Source of the DNA: Ligaoa zhengdingensis
GTDB taxonomy: Bacteria; Bacillota; Clostridia; Oscillospirales; Ruminococcaceae
NCBI RefSeq assembly: GCF_014384885.1
Contig: NZ_JACRST010000001.1
Span: 124,001-188,000 of the forward strand
Direction of reading: 5' to 3'
Length of the DNA stretch: 64,000 bases
Shown one piece after another: positions 50,236 through 57,830 of the stretch (its first letter is position 1; each line of letters begins with the position of its first letter). The position numbers and the translations under genes were made by a program. The notes beneath the pieces are model-generated. The model saw only the letters and a program-made list of their open reading frames with translations, did no database searches and was not told the origin of the DNA.

Positions 50236-50649
50236 TTATTTTTGCGGTTCCGCGGCTTTGGTACGCACCACCGCGCCCATCACACCGTTGACAAACGACG
50301 AATCGTCCTCGCTGCCGAACTTTTTGGCGAGCTCAACCGCCTCGTTGATCGAGACGCGGTCAGGGATTTCTTCGTTGAAAAGCACCTCAAAAATAGAAAG
50401 ACGCAGTATCGAAAGCGCCACGCGGGAGATGCGGTTCATCTTCCACCTGGTCGAATGCGCTTCAATCTGCCTGTCAATCTCGTCCGCATGGGACATCCAA
50501 CCGGAGGCGAGCGAAAACGCAAACGGGTCAACCTCCACATCCCGGCCCTCGGCCGCCTTTTCGATGATCTCCTGCAAGCTGTCGCCCTGATTGAACGACT
50601 TTTCAAAAATGAGTACAAATGCCTGTTCCCTGGCTTCCCTGCGTGTCAT
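50236..50649 (-). CDS. nusB: Transcription antitermination protein NusB
   Basis: A 137-residue NusB: TRREAREQAFVLIFEKSF at the N-terminus, VALSILRLSIFEVLF and SINEAVELAKKFGSEDDSSFVNGVMGAVV at the C-terminus. It binds boxA RNA with S10 to support rRNA transcription. I chose the ATG with GGAGG seven bases upstream. Confidence 0.95.
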   Translation of the reverse strand: MTRREAREQAFVLIFEKSFNQGDSLQEIIEKAAEGRDVEVDPFAFSLASGWMSHADEIDRQIEAHSTRWKMNRISRVALSILRLSIFEVLFNEEIPDRVSINEAVELAKKFGSEDDSSFVNGVMGAVVRTKAAEPQK

Positions 50650-50790
50650 AACTCTACCTCCGCAATTTTCATTTTTTAAGGTACAGATGCTTTTTTGCCG
50701 CAGCCTGTCCACTTTTTTAAGGTCAGCGCGCGCCCGCGCCGACCGCAATAAAGCAAAACATACCCTCCCGAATCAGGAGGGTTTGTTCTG

Positions 50791-51156
50791 TCACAGATTC
50801 TCTTTGTCATCAAACGTGATGCCCGACACAAACACGTTCACCTTGGATACCACGATGCCGGTCATGTTTTGCACGGCTTCCTTCACGCTTTTTTGAATAT
50901 TCTCGGAAACTTCGGGAATTTTTGCACCGTATTTCAGGTTCACATAGACATCGATCACCGCAATATCGTCATTAAGCGCGATGTTGATCGACTTGGCGCT
51001 GGGGCTCTTCACCAAAAATTTCTTCAGGTTGGCGGGGCAGGCCGCCATACCCGCAACGCCGTCGATCTCCTTTGTTGCGACGCTCGCGATGGTTGCAATG
51101 ACCTCCTGTGAAATTTTCAGACTGCCGATGGTTTCACTCATCTTTTTCTGTTCCAC
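50791..51156 (-). CDS. Asp23/Gls24 family protein (YqhY-like)
   Basis: A 121-residue Asp23 family protein: IGSLKISQEVIATIASVATKEIDGVAGM and INIALNDDIAVIDVYVNLKYGAKIPEVSENIQKSVKEAV. Such proteins affect envelope or lipid homeostasis. I chose the GTG with AGGAGG eight bases upstream; a TTG at 51204 with AAGGAG is also possible. It is the first housekeeping gene downstream of the spoIIIA block. Confidence 0.88.
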   Translation of the reverse strand: MEQKKMSETIGSLKISQEVIATIASVATKEIDGVAGMAACPANLKKFLVKSPSAKSINIALNDDIAVIDVYVNLKYGAKIPEVSENIQKSVKEAVQNMTGIVVSKVNVFVSGITFDDKENL

Positions 51157-51222
51157 AACCTTGGCCTCCTTTGTATCGTAAGAAGCATATTTCAACGGAT
51201 TCAAAAGGTATTACTCCTTCAT

Positions 51223-51250
51223 ATTATACCATAAATTGTTGCGGACACAA
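51223..51250 (-). promoter_or_regulatory. Internal promoter of the asp23-nusB-xse-isp-recN block
   Basis: TTGTGT (51250-51245), 16 bases, TATAAT (51228-51223) with TG upstream (extended -10) on the minus strand. It separates the sporulation genes from the housekeeping genes and would allow the latter to be expressed during growth. Confidence 0.65.
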
Positions 51251-51263
51251 CCAAAACCATCGA

Positions 51264-51815
51264 TTATTTTGTTTCGGTAATGGAAATATTTTCGACCGGA
51301 ACGTCGGTCTGCGCCAAAACGATGTCTTTGATCTTCGCGACATCCTCCTTTTGCAGCCCCTCGGACTTTACTACGATATCCACCTTGTTGTCGGCCATAT
51401 AGACCAGGCAATCCTCATATCCCTTGGCTTTAATCAGGTTTTCCATCGTGCCCTCAGTCTCGATCGCCTGCGCGATGTCGGTTGCCTGTACCGCCAGAGC
51501 GGATTTCTCCTCGTCGGTCAGCGAGGCGTCCTTGAACATCTTCTTAATGCTGTCCACCGCCTCGTCGCGCGATTTGGTGCGGTTGAGGCGCGCTTCTTTA
51601 AAATAAGCGGAGTTGGCAACCACCTGGACCTCCTCGCCGTCGAGGCTCACATACTTGCTGTCGCCGTAGTTCTTGCTCTCCCCTGTGGCTGCCGTCTCCG
51701 TCGCGACAAAATCTCCGCCGCTGGTGGAATAGACCCAATTGAGATAGACCGCAATGCCCAAGCTGAGCACCAACGCCGCTAGGATGATGTGCCGTTTTCC
51801 TAAAATCATGTTCAT
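51264..51815 (-). CDS. spoIIIAH: Stage III sporulation protein AH
   Basis: A 183-residue single-pass protein: membrane helix ~8-26 then an extracellular YscJ/FliF-like ring domain (EVQVVANSAYFKEARLNRTKSRDEAVDSIK ... AKGYEDCLVYM). In Bacillus it binds SpoIIQ from the forespore across the septum, forming the feeding channel. SpoIIQ is not in the window. GGAGGAGG precedes the ATG. Confidence 0.92.
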   Translation of the reverse strand: MNMILGKRHIILAALVLSLGIAVYLNWVYSTSGGDFVATETAATGESKNYGDSKYVSLDGEEVQVVANSAYFKEARLNRTKSRDEAVDSIKKMFKDASLTDEEKSALAVQATDIAQAIETEGTMENLIKAKGYEDCLVYMADNKVDIVVKSEGLQKEDVAKIKDIVLAQTDVPVENISITETK

Positions 51816-51855
51816 AGTGGTTCCTCCTCCATGAAAATCTAAAAAATTTGAGACA

Positions 51856-52443
51856 TTATTTTGCAGACGCCATTTTGGTGATACATACCTGGGTGGATGA
51901 AAGATCCAGTGCGGTTTTCACCGCTTCGATCACGCGCTCCTGCACCGCTGGATGCTCCGCTCCCTCGCAAACCACCACCACGCCCTTTACCTTTGGTTCT
52001 ATTTGTGTTTTCACCAGAGCCTCCTTGCCGTTCCCGCCGTCCACCAGGATAAAGCTGCTTTCGCTGTTGTCCTTCTCGTGGAGCTTTTTGACCCCCTCGT
52101 CAGAAAAATCCTGGGTGACGTCGGTATTCTTCTTTTCCGCGCTGGCGTAGACATATTCTATGCCGCTTTCCAGCGTGACCATCACCTTCGCCTTACCCAC
52201 CCCCTCGATGCTGGTGACCAGCGTGTAGATTTTATCCTCCAGCGCGGCCGCATAGCTCTCGCTGGTAAAAACCTCGTTGGAAGGCTGCGCCTGTTTGGCG
52301 TCGGCCTTTGGCCCGATCTCCGACAAAAGGATCAAGACGATGCCGCAGATGCCGAGCAGGACGATCAGCTTGATCTTGCCGTCTCCCTGCACCAATTTTA
52401 CAAACGCTTCCTTAATCCGTTCCATCCGAAACTTTTCCACCAT
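51856..52443 (-). CDS. spoIIIAG: Stage III sporulation protein AG
   Basis: A 195-residue single-pass protein with a membrane helix ~24-42 and a ring-building domain (YAAALEDKIYTLVTSIEGVGKAKVMVTLESGIEYVYA ... KVKGVVVVCEGAEHPAVQERV). It forms an oligomeric ring of the channel in the mother-cell membrane. It overlaps spoIIIAF by 32 bases. Confidence 0.93.
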   Translation of the reverse strand: MVEKFRMERIKEAFVKLVQGDGKIKLIVLLGICGIVLILLSEIGPKADAKQAQPSNEVFTSESYAAALEDKIYTLVTSIEGVGKAKVMVTLESGIEYVYASAEKKNTDVTQDFSDEGVKKLHEKDNSESSFILVDGGNGKEALVKTQIEPKVKGVVVVCEGAEHPAVQERVIEAVKTALDLSSTQVCITKMASAK

Positions 52444-52939
52444 CTTGTGTCTTCACCTCCTGCCGGTATTCGATGACCGGCTCGATCCCCAGTTTTTCTT
52501 TGATCCCGCTTATAAGACCGGCTTGTTTGTTTTGATCCTCCGCCTTCAATAGAAGGACGATCTCCCTAATAGATATGCCGCCATCCTCGCCGGTATTAAT
52601 GTTTATCGAAATTTCCTCGGCCCGTACCCCCTGCTCCTCCAATTCATCCTCCACCAGCCTGCGCAGCGAGGCGGTAAAGCTGTCGGTGATCTGCTGCTCC
52701 ATGGTGCTCTGCATCTCATCGGTATTGGAGCTCGTCTGCGGGGTCAGCTCCACATCGAACTGAAAATCGCCGCTGAGCGCGCCGGACAGGATTGGGGACA
52801 GCATACAGCAAAGGAAGAACACGCTGACGGTGATGCGGAATATCTTCTGGGTGGCCCCTGCGGGCGAAGCGAGGTGGGCGATGCTGCCCGCCACTGCTGC
52901 CACGCATACCGCCAGCGCCCAATCTCGGATCGCTCCCAT
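52412..52939 (-). CDS. spoIIIAF: Stage III sporulation protein AF
   Basis: A 175-residue protein with two N-terminal membrane helices (WALAVCVAAVAGSIAHLASPAG, IFRITVSVFFLCCMLSPIL) and a C-terminal ring-building-like domain (VEDELEEQGVRAEEISININT). The ATG shares one base with the spoIIIAE stop. Confidence 0.9.
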   Translation of the reverse strand: MGAIRDWALAVCVAAVAGSIAHLASPAGATQKIFRITVSVFFLCCMLSPILSGALSGDFQFDVELTPQTSSNTDEMQSTMEQQITDSFTASLRRLVEDELEEQGVRAEEISININTGEDGGISIREIVLLLKAEDQNKQAGLISGIKEKLGIEPVIEYRQEVKTQDGGKVSDGTD

Positions 52940-54096
52940 CACGTCCCCCCCGTTCCCACCACCAGCATAACAGCGGTGGATACAATAAATAGCAGCGCCA
53001 CAAATGCGATGATGCCGATGAGCAGGCTGAGCGCAGTGGCGCAGGCCTTGAGCACCTTGCTCACCTGGGACGCGCCCAGCACGTCGCTGATGCCCGCCCC
53101 GAGGTTGACCGCGAAATACCAGACGACGGTTTGTAACAGCGTGGGCAGAAAGGTCATGGCCGAAACCACCACTGCGTAGGCGCCTACCGTAGTTTTGAGC
53201 AGGCGCACACAGCCCTGTGCAGTGGTCAGCGCATCCGAGAGCGCCTTGCCCACCACCGGCACAAAGCTGCCCACCAGGAACTTGCCCGCCTTCATCGCGA
53301 CATTGTCAGCCCCCACCGCCACCAGACTCTGCACCCCGAGCAGCCCCACAAAGGTGGTTGTGAGCAGGCCGAGCGCCCACACCACCACCGTCTTAGCGCT
53401 CGAAGCAGCCCCGGACAGGTTCATCGACGGGGTGAGCGCGCCGACAATGCAAAAGGCGAGGTAGATGGTGATCAGCGGCACCAGCTGATTCGCGGTGATT
53501 TTGGAGAGCACCTCGGAAATCATCAGCAAAAAGGCGTTGTAGGTGGTGGCCGACACCGGCTGTCCGCCCACCGCCACCAGGCTGATAAAGGTGGGGACAA
53601 ACGACAGGATGAAATCGGAGCAGCTCTGGATAGCGTTTGCGGCGGAGCGTACACAATCCACAATCGGCCCCACCACGGCGGTGCAGACGCAGAGCACGCA
53701 GACCGCATTGAACACGGTGTCCAGGCTGCGCTCGCCGATGCTGACGTTAAGCCCCTCCACCAAAGTGCAGAGGATCGCCACCCCCGCGATGGAGGCGAGG
53801 ATCACCAGCGGCTTGCGCAGCTGCACCTTCAATAGCCCCCACAGCGCCCGAAAAAACTCGGTAGGAGACAGTGTGAGCAGCTTCTGGTAGTCGAGCTCAT
53901 CCACCCCCATCTCACCGAGCAGGTCCTTCGCATCCTCGGGGGTGCGGTCGTAGAGCTCCCCCGCCCCGCTGGCGTCCATCTGCTGCTGAATCTGCTCCTC
54001 CGGCAGTACAGCTTCCGCCGCATAGCAGGGCGTCATGAGGAACAACAGCCCCACAAGCAGCGCCGCAAAGCGCAGCAGCCGTCCCGGCAGTCTCAT
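52939..54096 (-). CDS. spoIIIAE: Stage III sporulation protein AE
   Basis: A 385-residue polytopic protein with a signal peptide (LLRFAALLVGLLFLMTPCYAAEA) and several membrane segments (VILASIAGVAILCTLVEGLN, TFISLVAVGGQPVSATTYNAF, GLLTTTFVGLLGVQSL). It is the proposed export-gate-like component. The ATG at 54096 fits the signal peptide better than upstream codons. Confidence 0.93.
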   Translation of the reverse strand: MRLPGRLLRFAALLVGLLFLMTPCYAAEAVLPEEQIQQQMDASGAGELYDRTPEDAKDLLGEMGVDELDYQKLLTLSPTEFFRALWGLLKVQLRKPLVILASIAGVAILCTLVEGLNVSIGERSLDTVFNAVCVLCVCTAVVGPIVDCVRSAANAIQSCSDFILSFVPTFISLVAVGGQPVSATTYNAFLLMISEVLSKITANQLVPLITIYLAFCIVGALTPSMNLSGAASSAKTVVVWALGLLTTTFVGLLGVQSLVAVGADNVAMKAGKFLVGSFVPVVGKALSDALTTAQGCVRLLKTTVGAYAVVVSAMTFLPTLLQTVVWYFAVNLGAGISDVLGASQVSKVLKACATALSLLIGIIAFVALLFIVSTAVMLVVGTGGT

Positions 54097-54139
54097 CCGT
54101 TTCACCGTCCTTTGTCTTTTGCTTTCCAAGCAGGCAGTC

Positions 54140-54529
54140 TCAGGCCGAGAGCAACTCGGCCACAATGGTCAGCAGGGATTGGAACAGCGGCAGGCTCAGC
54201 ACCAGGATGGAGAGCTTGCCCGCGATCTCCAGCTTGGTGGCGATCGCCCCCTGCCCCGCGTCCTTGCAGGTGTCGCAGGCGATTTGGGTGATGAAACAGA
54301 TGCCCAGCGACTTGATCAGAATTTCGATATATTCGCGCGGCATCTGGGTGCTGTCGAGCAGGACGCCCAACTGGTCGATGACCGGGGTAAGGCCTTCGGC
54401 CGCCGCCGCAAAGATGAGCACCCCCACGATCAGGGAGATGGCCAGACTGTATTCGGGCTTGTACTGTTTGAGCAGTACCGCCAGGCTCACGCCGACAATG
54501 CCGATGCCGATAATCGTCCCGATCTCCAT
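54140..54529 (-). CDS. spoIIIAD: Stage III sporulation protein AD
   Basis: A 129-residue membrane protein with four hydrophobic helices (IIGIGIVGVSLAVLLKQ, LAISLIVGVLIFAAAAEGL, YIEILIKSLGICFITQIACDTCKDAGQ). It begins two bases after spoIIIAC. It is a small channel component of the SpoIIIA complex. Confidence 0.93.
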   Translation of the reverse strand: MEIGTIIGIGIVGVSLAVLLKQYKPEYSLAISLIVGVLIFAAAAEGLTPVIDQLGVLLDSTQMPREYIEILIKSLGICFITQIACDTCKDAGQGAIATKLEIAGKLSILVLSLPLFQSLLTIVAELLSA

Positions 54530-54531
54530 GG

Positions 54532-54726
54532 CTAAAACCCGAATACCGACTTGGCGGTGTCGAAGAGATAACTGATCTCATTGATGATAATCATCAGCAC
54601 CACGATCAGCCCCGCCAGCGTGGTCAACATCGCCTGTTCCTCCCGCCCCGACCGGATCAGCACCTGGTTAAGCACCGCGACGATGATGCCGATCGCCGCC
54701 ACCTTAAAGATCAAATCCACATCCAC
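54532..54726 (-). CDS. spoIIIAC: Stage III sporulation protein AC
   Basis: A 64-residue two-helix membrane protein (VDLIFKVAAIGIIVAVLNQVLI, EQAMLTTLAGLIVVLMIIINEI). The start is GTG with GGGAGG eight bases upstream. Size and order are typical. Confidence 0.93.
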   Translation of the reverse strand: MDVDLIFKVAAIGIIVAVLNQVLIRSGREEQAMLTTLAGLIVVLMIIINEISYLFDTAKSVFGF

Positions 54727-54795
54727 CTGTTTTTCCTCCCTGCTTTTCGGGGGTTGTCCGTACAGCCCCCCTCTTTCTGAAATTTTAGCCCCGCT

Positions 54796-55293
54796 TCAAA
54801 ACAGGACGATCACAATCGCAAAGCCAGCCAGCACCCCCAACGTGCGGTAGAGGCCGCCCAGCTTGCGCTGGCGTTCCCGCGCCTCCTCATAACGCTTGCC
54901 CAGCGCAAACTTGGCGTAGTCCAGCTCGCTGAGCGCGCCGTCGAGATCCACCGCCCCCAAGGTGAGCCCCAGCTTGCGCAAAATTTTTACATCCTCCTCG
55001 TCCAAGCCGGAGGGCGCCTCCTTGAGCGCCTGCCGCCACGCGTTGGGAAACGGTTCCCCCTTTTGGGTGTACTCCGCGCAGGCCGTCAAAAAGGGGAGCG
55101 CGTCGGATACCGAGGTCAGCCGCCGCACGATGTTTTCCATCGGCGCGCAGGTGTAGCGCAGGTCACTCGCTATCATCCCCACCAGGCCGATCGTCTCCTC
55201 CAACCGGGTCGTCCTTACCCTCAAGCGCGCCGCCTGAAACAGCCCCACCATCGAACAACACGCGATAATCAGCATGAATCCCGCCAGTTTCAT
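54796..55293 (-). CDS. spoIIIAB: Stage III sporulation protein AB
   Basis: 165 residues with an N-terminal membrane helix, a long helical domain resembling type-II secretion membrane proteins (MIASDLRYTCAPMENIVRRL ... KILRKLGLTLGAVDLDGALSELDYA) and a C-terminal helix (GVLAGFAIVIVLF). It has an unusually large 131-base overlap with spoIIIAA. Confidence 0.92.
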   Translation of the reverse strand: MKLAGFMLIIACCSMVGLFQAARLRVRTTRLEETIGLVGMIASDLRYTCAPMENIVRRLTSVSDALPFLTACAEYTQKGEPFPNAWRQALKEAPSGLDEEDVKILRKLGLTLGAVDLDGALSELDYAKFALGKRYEEARERQRKLGGLYRTLGVLAGFAIVIVLF

Positions 55294-56245
55294 CGGTTTC
55301 TCCCCCCAGATCGATTACTTTTTGAATCCTCCCCACATGCCGCCTTCCGTCGAGCAACACCACGCGGTCGAACGCGCCCAGCGCCGCCAGCTCGTGCACA
55401 AACGGCTTATGTAAAACTTCCGCTTCCGTGGCCGCGTGGATCGAAGCCACCAACCGCACCCCACAAACTGCGCCGGTCTTGAGCGCATCCACATCCTCCT
55501 CGCGCCCGATCTCGTCGCAGACGATCACATCGGGTGACAGCGCCCGAACCGCCATCAAGATGCCGTCCCGTTTTCCGTACCCGCTGAGCACATCGGTGCA
55601 CACCCCCACGTCGTTCTGCGGCACCCCCTGCCACATCGCCGCCAGCTCGCCGCGCTCATCCACCAGCGCCACCTTTTGCACCGGCCCCTTTTCGCCGCTG
55701 GCGAGTTGCCGCGTCAGGTCGCGCAGCAGGGTAGTCTTGCCCGAGCCGGGCGGCCCGGCGAGCAGCAGACCCTTTTCGCCGTAGTTACAGTGGAACAGCA
55801 GGTCATCCGCACAACCCAGCACCTGCTTGGCGATGCGGATATTGAGCGAGGAGATGTCGCGCATCCCCGTGAGCGCGCCGTCCGCCGAAACGGCCGAACC
55901 GCCCAGCCCGACGCGGTGGCCGCCCACATAGGAGATGTACCCCTGCACAATCTCGTTCTGATGGCTGTGCACCGAATAGCCGCACACCGCACGGAACACC
56001 TCGTAAATCTCATCCGCAGTGGCGCAGAGGCAGTCGCGGCCGGGCCGGCGGGCGGTCCTCCCCTTGCCGCACAAAAACAGGTTGTCCGCCCCGGAACAGA
56101 CCTGCACCGGCCGCCCGGTGCGCAGGCGGATTTCCTGTGCCGCAAGCTGAACCGGCCGCTCCAACCCCAGCAGCTCCCGCCGGATGCGCTCGGGGAAAAT
56201 TTGACACAGGCGCTCAAAGCGCTCCATCACCTCTTGGATATCCAT
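55163..56245 (-). CDS. spoIIIAA: Stage III sporulation protein AA (ATPase)
   Basis: A 360-residue AAA-type secretion ATPase with Walker A GPPGSGKTTLLRD near 165-177, VALVDERGELAAMWQG, Walker B SPDVIVCDEIGREEDVDAL and the HAATEAEV sensor. It powers the SpoIIIA channel. The known protein ends near residue ~315 (IQKVIDLGG); the remaining ~45 residues are acidic and lie entirely over spoIIIAB. It is the first gene of the sporulation operon, with GGGAG upstream of its ATG; I see no clear sigma-E promoter in the 82 bases before. Confidence 0.93.
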   Translation of the reverse strand: MDIQEVMERFERLCQIFPERIRRELLGLERPVQLAAQEIRLRTGRPVQVCSGADNLFLCGKGRTARRPGRDCLCATADEIYEVFRAVCGYSVHSHQNEIVQGYISYVGGHRVGLGGSAVSADGALTGMRDISSLNIRIAKQVLGCADDLLFHCNYGEKGLLLAGPPGSGKTTLLRDLTRQLASGEKGPVQKVALVDERGELAAMWQGVPQNDVGVCTDVLSGYGKRDGILMAVRALSPDVIVCDEIGREEDVDALKTGAVCGVRLVASIHAATEAEVLHKPFVHELAALGAFDRVVLLDGRRHVGRIQKVIDLGGETDETGGIHADYRVLFDGGAVSGGALEGKDDPVGGDDRPGGDDSE

Positions 56246-56327
56246 TGGTCTTCACTCCCTTGCTTCAATGGATATGGAGCTTTGTCCACTTTTAGAACCG
56301 CCTTTGACGGACAAACCCGCAAAAAAA

Positions 56328-56361
56328 TACCCGGCGGCGAATGTGGCTTCGCTGCCGGGTA
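56328..56361 (-). terminator. Terminator after gatB
   Basis: A 14-bp stem (TACCCGGCGGCGAA with TTCGCTGCCGGGTA), followed on the minus strand by TTTTTTT. It separates gatB from spoIIIAA. Confidence 0.9.
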
Positions 56362-56376
56362 CTGAAATATTCTATT

Positions 56377-57816
56377 TTATTCCGCCGCGATGAGCTTGAG
56401 AATGATCTCTTTGAGCACGGCGGGGTTGCCCTGCCCCTTGGACTGGCGCATACATTGGCCAACCAAGAAGCCGATGACGTTGGTCTTGCCGCCTTTATAA
56501 TCCTCCACCGCCTTGGCGTTGGCCGCAAGCACCGATTTCGCGATCTCCTCAAGCACCGAGGTGTCGGACACCTGCGCGAGCCCCTTCTCCTGAACCACAT
56601 CCTCAGGCAGCTTGTCCGAGAAGATGATCTCCTCAAGCACCGTTTTGCCCGCGGTGTTGGAGATGGTTCCTTTCGTGATGAGAGCAATCATATCGGTGAG
56701 CTTCTCGGGGGTCAGGCTGGTTTCGGTGATCTCGATGTTCTTTTCGTGCAGGATGCGTGTGACATCGCCCAACAGCCAGTTGGCAATCGCCTTGGGCGGG
56801 CAGACACCCAGCGCGATGCATTGCTCGAAGAAACGGTCGGTCGCGATGTTCTCCACCAGCAGGTTGGAATCGAAATGCGGCAGGCCGTATTCCTCCATGT
56901 AACGCTTGATTTTTTTGTTGGGCAGCTCAGGCAGCTCCGCCTTCAGCCGGTCAACCGTCTCCTGTTCCACCACGATGGTGAGCAGGTCGGGCTCGGGAAA
57001 ATAGCGGTAGTCCTGGGCGTCCTCCTTGCTGCGCAGCAGGAAGTTGCAGCCCTTCATATCGTCCCAGCGGCGGGTCTCCTGCGTGATCTCGCCGCCCTGC
57101 TCGAGAATCTCGATCTGGCGGTTGGCCTCGTACTCGATGGCGCGGCAGGCGCCGGAGAACGAGTTGACGTTTTTCATCTCCACGCGGGTGCCGAACGGCT
57201 CGCCGGGCTTGTGCACCGACACGTTGACATCGCAGCGGATCGAGCCCTCCTGCATCTTGCAGTCGGACACGTCGATGTATTGCAAAATCGATTTGATGGT
57301 GTCGAGGTAGGCCTTGGCCTCCACCACGCTGCGGATGTCCGGCTCAGATACGATCTCAATGAGCGGCACGCCGCAGCGGTTGAAGTCCACCAGGCTGCCC
57401 GCGAAGCTGTCGTCGTGAATCAGCTTGCCCGCGTCCTCCTCGATGTGGATGCGGGTGATACCGATGCGCTTGGTGTCGCCGTTCTCATTGACGATGCAGT
57501 CGAGATAGCCGTGCTCGCACAGCGGGATATCGAACTGCGAAATCTGGTACGCCTTGGGCAGGTCGGGGTAGAAGTAGTTTTTGCGGTCCTGCTTACAGAT
57601 GCGGTTGATCGAGCAGTTGGTGGCGTGCCCCATCTTGATCGCGTACTCCACCACCTTTTCATTGAGGGTGGGCAGGGTGCCGGGCATACCGGTGCAGATG
57701 GGGCAGCAGTTGGTGTTGACCTCCGCGCCGAACTCGTTTTTACAGCCGCAGTATATCTTTGTCTTGGTCTTGAGCTCCGCGTGGACCTCGAGGCCGACAA
57801 TCATCTCATAATCCAT
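56377..57816 (-). CDS. gatB: Aspartyl/glutamyl-tRNA amidotransferase subunit B
   Basis: A 479-residue GatB: YEMIVGLEVHAELKTKTKIYCGC at the N-terminus, HIEEDAGKLIHDD, FNRCGVPLIEIVSEPD, PEPDLLTIVV, and the C-terminal YqeY-like tail. It recognises tRNA-Gln/Asn and phosphorylates the mischarged residue before amidation. GGAGGTGACACC precedes the ATG. Confidence 0.96.
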   Translation of the reverse strand: MDYEMIVGLEVHAELKTKTKIYCGCKNEFGAEVNTNCCPICTGMPGTLPTLNEKVVEYAIKMGHATNCSINRICKQDRKNYFYPDLPKAYQISQFDIPLCEHGYLDCIVNENGDTKRIGITRIHIEEDAGKLIHDDSFAGSLVDFNRCGVPLIEIVSEPDIRSVVEAKAYLDTIKSILQYIDVSDCKMQEGSIRCDVNVSVHKPGEPFGTRVEMKNVNSFSGACRAIEYEANRQIEILEQGGEITQETRRWDDMKGCNFLLRSKEDAQDYRYFPEPDLLTIVVEQETVDRLKAELPELPNKKIKRYMEEYGLPHFDSNLLVENIATDRFFEQCIALGVCPPKAIANWLLGDVTRILHEKNIEITETSLTPEKLTDMIALITKGTISNTAGKTVLEEIIFSDKLPEDVVQEKGLAQVSDTSVLEEIAKSVLAANAKAVEDYKGGKTNVIGFLVGQCMRQSKGQGNPAVLKEIILKLIAAE

Positions 57817-57830
57817 GGTGTCACCTCCAA

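Noticed and set aside
56246..56327. Possible sigma-E promoter before spoIIIAA
   Set aside because: Only a loose CATATCCA-like -10 with no matching -35 at the right distance; not enough to call.
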